22,791 bases of DNA from Choristocarpus tenellus KU-1152 (taxonomy: Eukaryota > Phaeophyceae): positions 1-22,791 of the forward strand of contig CAXNAD020000276.1 in NCBI GenBank assembly GCA_964200185.2. The letters are read 5' to 3'. The notes under the pieces are model-generated. The model was not told the DNA's origin and did no database searches. It saw nothing but the letters and a program-made list of their open reading frames with translations. Below, piece after piece: positions 10,001 through 20,859 of the stretch. Position 1 is the first letter of the stretch, and the number at the start of each line of letters is the position of its first letter. Position numbers and translations under genes: made by a program.

Positions 10001-13000
10001 TTCAAGCAAAATAAGTCTGGCTTTTATGGTGATGACTAAGAGAGTGTGGTGTTTGCAGAGTAAAGTGAAACATTATTAAAGTATTGCAACAATACTACAA
10101 GTGAAACAATACTACGTTTTGGAGCAAAGAACATCCAGTGATGATGTCATGATAGCGAAGTTTCTATTTGTGAGGTGCATACAAATCGGGCAAGGAACAG
10201 CATGTACTGGACTCATACAGCATGTACTGGACATGGTCTGGACATGGTCTGGACTGGACATGTTAGACAATGTTGGACTGGTCCGGCCAGTGACATCGAC
10301 AAGTACAGAACCTGTTGGACATGGTCTGGGTATATGTATATAGGAAGTAGTAGGCATGATCCGACCGGTGAACATGAACCAGTACAATACCTAATGGACA
10401 TGGACTGGGATATGTGTGAGAAAATTTGTGGGACTGGTCTGGTCTGGTCCTTGGACGGGACCACTCATTTGCCAGCCCAGTGAAAGGCCTTTCTATTATT
10501 CAATATTGCCTCAAAATCTGACAAAGGAATTAGGTGATACACCTTGTATTTTCCGATTTCTTCTATCCTACCTCAACCCTTTGGTTAAGTCTTGTATCCC
10601 TATCCCTGTCCTTTATCTTTGAAGTGTAATGGTATCAATATGTTTTTTGATTACTGTTGCTTATATATTTTTTATTATGTGCCTTGTATAAGGGTGATTC
10701 TTGTTTTGGCACAAGGTTTTGGTTTGCAGTGGAAGAGATATGCAGTATGCAAGGCGTGGAAGTATCTGCATTGTGTAGTTTGAACTGTCCTTGGAAATAC
10801 ATCAACACATTTCTCAGCTCTAACCCTAAAACCTTTACCCTAATCCCAACCCTAACCCTAATGCAACATTTGTTTGTATAACAAGTCGGTTTTCCTCTCA
10901 TAGTGGTCCAAAATCGTCCTCAACTGAAGTGCAAGCAAGCTTAACAGAGTCTACATCAGAAATTGAAATTACCAACTCAGGTTGTGTTAATCTTTTGAAC
11001 CTGTACCAACCTGTACTGCAGTGGTTCACTGTGGTTCACAGTGGTTCACAGTGGTCTAACGATGCAAGCGCCTGTGAGGCCACGTAGGGAAAGGACCACA
11101 TACTTGCATAGTATATATAGTATAGAGGTCAAGGTCATACTTTGAAGTACTGGTCTACTGCTGTACAAGCAATCAAATATAACCTAGACATGCTTTATGC
11201 CCTACATGTAACTGTATAGTTACGGCAATGAAAAACAAGATGTGAAAAAGTGTGTAGTAGAGTCAAGGTTAGGGTTATCGTTTGGGTTAGGGTTGGATAG
11301 GATTTTAAAGTATGAGTTTATATGTTGTGCCTGGACTGATGTGAGGGGAGAGTTGGGCTTTAAATGGTCTTGTTCTTCACAGTCGAAACTTGTTTCTTTT
11401 TTAGACGAGTAGAGCTGTACCAGCAGGATATATATATATATATATAAATATCATTTTATTTTTATTATTCTTGCATGATTATGCTTATTATTATTCTTAT
11501 ACTATTATTGTTACTATTTTTATTTCATCATTGTTCGTGTTACTATTAGTATACTATGGTGGATATGCCACTTGTTTGTTCAAAGGGTGTGTGTGTGAGT
11601 GTGCCAATCTGATGAGTTAAGTTGAACATGGTGGGGTGGGTAAAGTACCACTGATATTGATGGGGGGGTGAAGGGTTCTATTACTATTACTAAGTGTTTG
11701 TTTTTGTGTATGTAAGGTACTCCTGGTGCTGTTCATCCAATCACAGTAACATACTTGATGTTAAAATACTACAGTGTTACACATGTTACTGCATATCTTG
11801 ACTAAAGAAAAATTAGTACTAATAATAATTGTAATAATGATTTTGTGCATACTTTGATTTAGACTTGGTCCATGTGGAAAATGACTTGTGTATCTACTGC
11901 ATAATCTCCATTGCTTAGGGTTAGGGTTACAAATGTATACTTACAAATGTATACTTGCCAAATCAGAAAATAATTCCTCCCTCTTTTTTCTTTCTTTTTT
12001 TCTTCTGAAGGGGTGTCATTGACAGGAGCACCTCCGCCAGTGTCACTGAATGCACCAAGGAAAATGAGGGTACCACCTCCTCTGCTCGTGTCCTTGGTGG
12101 GCTAGAGGTGCAACACTCTTGCACCCGAGAAGCCCTGGGATTGATGGCACCACACTGGATATTTATATACCATCGCCTATCTACTGAGGGGGACAGGAGG
12201 GTGAGGGGGTGTGATGAGGAGTTGATAAGGTTACGGGTTGTCATTATATGGGAAGTACAGGGTTTGGTCTTCATTGAGGGTGTGTGCGTTGATTGGGATG
12301 CTGATTAGGATGCTGCACCTCTCAAGTAATGTGTATGTTGTTGTACAGTTGTACAGTTGTTGTGTTGTGCCTACTTTTTTATGTTTTTTGTTGTGTTGTT
12401 ATGGTATGGAGAGGTGAAAGAAAAAAAAATGTGTGAAGAACCCTAACCCTTACCCTAACCCCAACCCTAACCCAGAGAAGTTACAAGTGGTGACATATGC
12501 TTTTGACTATTGCTCAATATAAAAGGGTACACCTTGCATGTGTAGAGGAACAAGAATTGTTCTTTTGTCTTTATCAAAGGTTGAAGTCCGGCGTAGGGAC
12601 TGGAAGGATGCTTTTCTCCTCCCTTGTTCTTTTCTCCTACCTTGTTCTTTTCTCCTCTCTTGTTCTTTTCTCCTCCCTTGTTCTTTTCTCCTTCCTTGTT
12701 CTTCCTGGAGCACATTTTTTGATTCTTTGTATTGGAGGGTTCAGGTCTTGGGTTTCTCCCTAACTGTGTACACATGGAAGTGTGTGACTCATTTGATTGG
12801 AGTATCTACATACATGGTACAAGCTCTTATTGTACCTAGAGTACAGTACATTACATCCTTGAATAGTAGTAATATACCCCATGTCATCACCTCCCCAGTA
12901 GAGCGTTTGCTGTTGACAGGGTAATTCAAATAATTCTTGTCCATGTTCCTTTTTTTAAAAAATGGGTAAGGTGAGAAGTGATAAGGTATACCTTTTGGAG

Positions 13001-16000
13001 GCAAGTGCTTTCTTTTTGTATGTACGGATACATGATATTTTCATTCCCTTGCATGCTTGTGTCTGATGTTGATTTTTTTTTCCATTCAAGTTGTTGTGAG
13101 CGATCCACTGTCCAATCAGATTGAATTGAATGAAGAGATTGTGTTCTGAATTCCCAACAGGTTATACTCGTACTATTTTTTTTTTCTAATATTTCTGAGC
13201 TTTGTTGCTATGAAGGCACCAATATCGATCTGTCAGGAAACCTAAGTTGAGGTGAATGATGGATTCATTTCCGTTCTAATTTCCTTGGTCGTGATTTGGG
13301 AAATTAGAAAATTAAAAGTATACTCCAGACAACCATTGTGTAACTTTTAATTTTGTTACTGAAATTTCTTCAGACAAGTGTCAAGTGTCAAGTGCAGTGT
13401 CATGAATATGTTCACATTTAGTTGGTTGTATGGAATCACTAACAAAGAAACTGCTGATAGTGTATGTGGTGTTACTTGTACCATTTTGTGATAAATATCA
13501 TAAATATCATATAGTGATATCAACATACCCCTGGACCAACCACACCTTTCCAAGTTGGTGTAGAGCAGGAAATTTCTGATGTAAATTTCTGATTTACCTG
13601 TCAGCCCGCTTGAAAAGAGGTCCCAATTTAGAGCCCTGGTGCAGTGCAACGTCAATGTAGAGATACAACTGTCAATATATCTACTGATGTAAATGTCAAT
13701 GTATCTACTGATGTAACTCTTGAAGTATATAGTGATACACCTGGAGTTGATGTAAATAGGGTGGCGGTTTCATCAGTGGTATGGTATGCCTGTGAAGAGA
13801 AACTGTTGACGTTATGTTGTTATACTCATGTTGTTATTGTCCAAGGGGTATCGACCCATCGTATTGAAATGATGCCATCCTTCAGTTTCTCACAAAAATT
13901 AGAAGCCTCCAACTTTTTAAAGGACTATTTCCATCTTGTGCATGTTTCCATCTTGTGCATGTGAAAGTATGAAGTGGTGGATGCTCGTGTCTTTCCCCAA
14001 CCTTATTGTGCTAAGACCTTTCATCCAACTGTTTTGGTTTGCAGACACGGGAGAGTGTGAACTGTACCTTACTGTGGATGATGAAGGCCAATAGGAAAGC
14101 CTTCCAGCCACTGCTTGGGTCCCTTCTGGGTCCATGGTGGTGTGCGCAGGCTGATACTGCTGCAGAGGTTAGTTGGTCAGAAAAAAAGAAAACAGTGTAG
14201 TTTTATTTCTTATTATAAAATGCTTATATTTTTGGGTAGTATCACTGTTAGTACCGTTTTGCTTGATGACTTAAAAAAAGCTGTTATTTGTGCTTAATAC
14301 ATTAGTGTTAATAGGGTTTACTACATTGCTGTTGTTGATGTTGATAAATTGGTGTTACTAGTGTTGATACGTAAGTGTTATTTGTGTTGCTATGTTAGTG
14401 TTTGTATATTAGTGTTTGTACATTAGTGTTGACCAATAGTATCTTAGAGGGGGAGGGTATTTAGCCCAGGTTGTCCATTCAGAGGTTGATGGGTGTGTTT
14501 TAAGATACTCCAGTTTGGTGCCCGTGCTGTGAGTGAATTTGCTTTGGATTTGGTTCAGGTAGGGGGATGGAAAAGAAAGGTGCATTCAGATGAAGGAAAC
14601 TGGCCCTGTATCTGACATATTCACTCAAATGACCTCAAAATCACTAGATGTTTACACAGGCTCAGAATGGATGCCTGCCCCTCCCTCTAGGATACTATTG
14701 GTCATTAATTTATTGCTGTTACTAGTGTTGATGTATTATTGTAAACACTTTGGTTACTACCATGGGTTGATTTTTAACTTTTTTTTTGTTCACCTGTATG
14801 TGTCCAACATGCTACATGAGTAGAGTCAAGGTCCGGAAAAAATAGAAGTTAGAATTAGAATTAGGGCTATGGCAGATTGTGCAGTATTAGTGTCAGCATT
14901 ACTGGTATATTGATCTTGTTGATATTTGTCCCTCATGTGTGTATGTTGTTGGTGCTATTATTTGTATTCTTATTAGCAAAGCATCATCATAATCATCGTC
15001 ATTATTATTATTATTACTATTATAAGTAGTAGTATTTACATTGGTGTAGTTAGGGCAGGTTGACCACAGTATGTTGACATGAATATTTGGTGTGTGTGTT
15101 GTTATGTGCCAGGTGGCTACTGCTGCCAAGGATGCATTTGAGTCAGTGTTTCCAGTCAAGAGGCGTCCAGATGTGCTCAGCAGATGTGCTGGTGAGATTT
15201 TTTGTAGCTGTTCATTTGTTGACTTTTTGACTGGCTCATTCACTAGTGATATTAACATCCTTGTCCTGACTACTAGCCCTAACTCCATAACTTTTCAATA
15301 ACACTGATAATACTATTGATACTACTGGTAATAACACTGATAATACTATTGATACTACTGATAATAATACTGATAATACTATTGATACTACTGGTAATAA
15401 TACTGATCATAATATTGATACTACTGGTAATAATACTGATAATACTATTGATACTACTGGTAATAACACTGATAATACTATTGATACTACTGGTAATAAT
15501 ACTGATAATACTATTGATACTACTGGTAATAATACTGATAATACTACCGATGGCACTCATAGTAATAAAGATGTATTTTGAGAAAGGATACCATGTAGTG
15601 GTACCATGGGTAATGATATCTTGTGTAGACTATGGTTTTGTTTGATTTGAAAATATATTAATGTTCTATGATGAAATGACTAAACTGTTGGAAGAAGAAA
15701 TGTCTAAAATGGGTCAGATTGACCATGTAGAAACCTTTGTTGTAGATTGAAAGAGGCTTTGTTGTCGTCTATTGACATCTATGAACACTATTAATAGTGT
15801 AATAAATGGACAACTAATTGATAAGTACAATGAGTTTACCTTGTGTTACTACTAGCAATTGCAATGAAATTATTAAGTGAACAATGGAGTATTAATCAGT
15901 AATAACATTATGAATACTACATAATACCAGAATTTAAGAGAATAAAATAAGACCTGCGTTATATTGGTAAATGCCCATGGGATTATTAGAGTGACGGAGA

Positions 16001-19000
16001 GCGCAGATCGTGGAGCATGTGTCACTAGGTGTGGAATGGGTGCATTATGTGACTAAAGTTTGCATGTGAGTTAGAGTTGAACTACCTGAGAGGAATGTGT
16101 AACACAGTTTTTGGTTGTTATATATTATGTTAGTACAATGTTTAACTTTTCCGTAACCCCTGTGTAGTACACACTAGTTTCATGTTTTAAATACACAATT
16201 CAAGCCCCCCAAACGATGGTGTCACAGCAGAAGAGAGAGGCCAATTGAACTATTTGCTCACAAATGAGGAAAGACCATTTTTGTAATGTTCAGGAAGGCG
16301 TATTTTTTCTATGTCTGGGGATACTTGTTATGCAACGGTATGTGGCATTTGTTTACTCAATGATAACATTGTTGATTTGTTGGATGGGTTTTATTTAATT
16401 AATGTTATAGTTTAATGAGATGGCTTTTAGAAGTTGTTTCTGTTTTGGACTCTCTACGTTGGTTTAAGGGTTAGCAATTGAACGAGATGCCTTGGGAGGC
16501 AGGAGGTACGGTGAATATCTCTTCTTGGCAAGTGAAGCCAAGTTTGCTTAGTATTAGGGCAGCTTTTCATTATAATTTTTCATGAGAACTTCTGTGCAAC
16601 AAGTGTCTTGTGAATTATGTTTTGTTTTGTTTATTTTTTAATATTTGAAGTTGACCTGTCTTGGTTTATGGCTAAGGGTGGTACGCTTATATTTTTGAAA
16701 TGACTAGATAATCAATTTTTGAAATAATTGTTTAAAATTAAGTCGTGTTTATTGTATTTTTATTGCGATGCAGATGGGGGAGAGAGAGGGTAGCGGTTTA
16801 GTACAATATTAGTACTATATATCAGGTACACCTTACACTGTTAAAGGTTTCTTATACAGGAATATCATACCACCGACTTTTCCTTTTTTTCCTGTCAATA
16901 CTGTATATGAATAATGTGTATGAATAATGTGTATGAATAATTTATATGAATAATGTGTATGAATAATGTATATGAATAATTTGTATGAATAATGTATACA
17001 AATAATGTTTATGAATATTGTGTATGAATAATTTGTATGAATATTGTGTATGAATAATGTATACAAATAATGTTTATGAATATTGTGTATGAATAATGTA
17101 TACAAATAATGTTTATGAATAATTTATATGAATATTGTGTATGAATAATGTATACAAATAATGTTTATGAATAATGTGTATGAATAATTTATATGAATAT
17201 TGTGTATGAATAATGTTTATGAATAATCAACGGTCCTGTTGCTTTTTTTGGCATAGGCGTATTATAATATAGTCAAGTGTACACCTGAAGGAGCCAATAA
17301 GATCTGCAGTGTTTGTCTTTTTTGTTTATTGTGTAGTTAATAAAATTTATTAATGAGTGTGTACAACAACAATAATTATTTTATTATTAGCAATAATTAT
17401 AGTAACTGTTGATGTGCTCATGTGCATATGGTGGATGTGGATGGTATGAGACAGGTGATATCCTGCGACATCTGGGCCGCAACCTTTTTCAGACTCAACA
17501 AACGTTACAAGAGGCTATGGGGTGCAGTCCGGAAGAGGTGAGTGCAGCGAAGAGTATGCCTGACCATAACCCTAACCCTAAGAGATGTACATTTCCCTGA
17601 TGATATTGTTTTTAACCCTAGCTCTAACCCTAACCCTAGCCTTTGGTAGACTGTGTGTTGATGTGTTGTTGTGTGATGTATGTTGATGCACTGGCAGTGG
17701 AAACCAAAAAGCATATAGATGTAAGCAGGTATGTATGAGATGGACAACAACCAGCACTGATATGTCATCCTGGATGAATTAACTTCTAATTAGTAAATAT
17801 TTCATGCAATAGGTAGGGTGGAAGAACAAAAGTTAAAGGAGTAAGGGCTATTAGTATGTTTAGCCTGGATGCTAGTGTTGTGCTCTTCCAACTATGGGTT
17901 AATGATAGTGTTATTGATAGTGTTGTTGGTGGTGTTAGTGTTATGATTTTGGTTAGTTTTATGTAGCATTAGGGTTAGGGTCATGATATGGGTGCATCCT
18001 GTATGCTTGAATATCATTGTGTAAGAGTTGGAGGTTAGGACTATGCTCAGGTTTTGTGTAATTACATAAATTTTATGGATAGTGTTGCTATGGTGTTGAT
18101 ATATACCATTCTGTAATCTATGGACAGCATGTGGAGGTTCAGAGTCAGCTAACCATAACCCTACTCCAAGAGTTAACCCTAACCCTATTGAAGAGACCTA
18201 TACAACATCATGAGAAACTTGAAATTACGTCCATCGTTTCATTTGAAATCTTGATGTTGACCTCGAATATAATGTTTTTGGAGATACTTGTAGATTCTGG
18301 TCCAAAATTATACACCAAAGAGTACTTCTAAATTTATTTCATGTATTCAATATAGCAGATGGAGAATTTGTTGACACAGTTGAGGGGATGATTCAGGACA
18401 TGGTTGATGTTATTGTTCACTACCCACATCTTACTGCAATAATAATAATAATAATAATAATGATCTTGAGGCACAATGAGTTATTTTGGAAACATTCATT
18501 TGACAAAGAGGTGTTTGATCACAATTTTTATAAGTTCTGATTCTTATCTTGTCAAGATAACACAGTTGATATCAAGAATGTATCTCTTGATACGTGACTA
18601 CGTTGTGTTATCTTGACTACGTTGTGACTAGTTCTGTACACTGGGTAATCCTTCAGTTGGTGCAGACTGAACAAGTATCGTAATTGTGAGGGTATAGTTT
18701 GGTATTATCATAGAGCTGTGAATGAGAGGTTGCAGCATTGGACGCCCTTGTGGCTTGAGTGTGAAAGGGACAGTTCCTATCTTGAGTTATGTGGGTTCAA
18801 TCCCTGTCTATGCCAGACCTTTTTTTTAAAAAATCTGTTTTTGTTTCTCCATTTGAATGTGTCAAGGTGCAGTGCATGGTATCCAGTCTCTTGCTATATC
18901 ACAAAAATTCCGTACCAAGGTCAAGGTGGATGTGGCAGTCTTTGAGGCAAGCCCAGCAAGAGATTTGATTGAGGGAGGAGTTGGAGTGAGGAGTGATGTG

Positions 19001-20828
19001 ATGGGAGTGATATGATGGGAGTGATGAACTCAACCCAAAGTGTGGCAAGCAAGGCATGAACAGAGGCAGTACAGTCAGTCATAGTACTATACTAGATTTA
19101 CTTGCATCACATCACATCATATCACTCGTAGTGCTTATTATGGAAGTAGTGCAGTGTGTGTGTGTAGTGCCTCTGACCACGGGTCGGGACAATCCTCAAG
19201 CTAAAGTGATAACAAATATGATGTAGTAACAATATTAATAATATATAATAATAATATATAATAATAGTAAATTTGGAGCTCCCATCTGGATCCATCATAT
19301 TTTGTGTGAGGAGTATGATAGTCACCACCTTGTACATACATATATCTACGTACACTGATTTCTCCTTAGTACAAACTTCTTGAAATGAAGCATGTATATA
19401 TGTGTATGGTGTTAGTAATTATTGTTTCAGTTTGGAGTACATTTTATTTTCGATTTTGATACAGGCAGTCACAATCAAGTGGATGGGTGTGGTTCAAAGC
19501 GTGACTCTTGGGTGCCTCCAGCTGGTAACAGGATGACTATTAATGTATATATATATCTTGTATGATAATGGTACGATATATATATATTGATATATTGATA
19601 TAAACTATGCTCTGCGTGCAATATAAAATGGATGACTGTTGATACATATTTATGTTGTATGTTACATATTGCAATATAAAATGGATGACTATTGATACAT
19701 ATTTATGTTGTATGTTATATATTGCATATTGATATAATCTATGCTCTGCATGCAATATAAAAACATGTTTTGCTTGCAAAAATAAATGACCTGAACAATC
19801 AAACAGGCAGAGAAGCGATATGATCGTATGACTGTTTCCAGTCTGAGGGCATTGGCTAATCTGATGGAAGCACTGCCAAAGGAAGTGAATGAGGCACTGT
19901 GTGTGTCATCTTCATTGAGTGTCAAAGTCAACACTCTTACCCTGGGAGACACAGACACCAACCATGATGCATACAAGGAGATTGAAGAGGAGGAGGAGGA
20001 GGTGGGGGATTGAGAGGGTATTGTATGAGTGTCGGGGGATACTCTTTGAAGTGTTAAGGTTAGGGTTAGGGTTTGCCGTGATCATTCTTCTTTTGATATT
20101 GGATTAGGGTTAGGGATAAGGTTAAGTTTAAGTTTTTTTTTTCTTACAGCTGGTCCGTTAAAAGAGATACCAGGCTTGAGGCTTCTGCTCAGGGATTGGT
20201 TGTTACTGAGTGGCATTGGTATTAGAGGATGAGGATGTCTGTTGTTAGGGTGTACTATCTGTAGATGATTGGTATGAGGCAGACAGTTAGGGACAGATCT
20301 GGGCTTAGTTGGAATATTGTTTTTTCTTTAGGATGGGGTGTTGGAATCAGGCTTTAAAAAAGACTTTAGATAAGAGAATACTGATACACAGGAGCATTGT
20401 GTACGCCTTCTAGGTTATAATGTTTTTTCTGTTCTTGAGACTTGGATTATTAATTGATAAAGGATGACTTGAATTTTTTGTGCACAGGTTAGAGTTCAGG
20501 TTATAGAGCTGCGTCAGGGTTAGGGATTGAATATATTGATAGTTGGAGCTGTATAGTTTGTAAGATAGTTTGCCGTAGGTACGTAGATGCTGTGATTTGG
20601 TTTACATGGTGTTTTTTTATTCAAACGCTGTCGGGATGTGTCTGTACTAGTTGTAGTAAACATTAAGATATTAGTATTTAATACTGTTATTAATACTGCT
20701 ATACTGTTATCAGTATAATAGCTACTAAAAGTACAAAAAACATGTCATGTGTCACTAACTACATCCTCTCTACCCCCCCCCCCCCNNNNNNNNNNAAAAC
20801 ACCCTCTTTTTCCACAACACCCCCCCCC

Positions 20829-20859
<31 letters not shown>

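Larger units (their letters stand above)
12237..14044 (+). other. LTN1 intron 4
   Basis: About 1.8 kb. It holds a cluster of CCCTAA-type telomere-like repeats (12439-12473) and an 18-bp minisatellite (12611-12704). The rest is AT-rich without a recognisable exon. Confidence 0.75.
15192..17454 (+). other. LTN1 intron 6
   Basis: 2.26 kb with two large minisatellites (15297-15549 and 16906-17229). The stretch between them is AT-rich with no exon, RNA gene or transposon that I recognise. Confidence 0.8.
17538..19806 (+). other. LTN1 intron 7
   Basis: 2.27 kb. It contains telomere-like runs (17567-17581, 17612-17640, 17969-17981, 18173-18188), an (AAT)n run at about 18438-18462, a tRNA-derived SINE relic (18741-18830) and a 53-bp duplication (19618-19723). 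No exon was recognised inside. Confidence 0.8.

Noticed and set aside
10101-10483. Overlapping open frames on both strands
   Set aside because: They arise from the TGGACATGGTCT-type repeat patch and encode no known motif. No splice sites tie them to LTN1.
12467-12775. Lys/Glu/Gly-rich open frames on the minus strand
   Set aside because: They are translations of the 18-bp minisatellite inside LTN1 intron 4.
15279-15645. Long Ile/Ser- and Ile/Leu-rich open frames on both strands
   Set aside because: They follow the 33-bp minisatellite, have no start context or homology, and lie in LTN1 intron 6.
16833-17105. Tyr/His/Ile-rich minus-strand open frame
   Set aside because: It is a translation of the 13-bp minisatellite.
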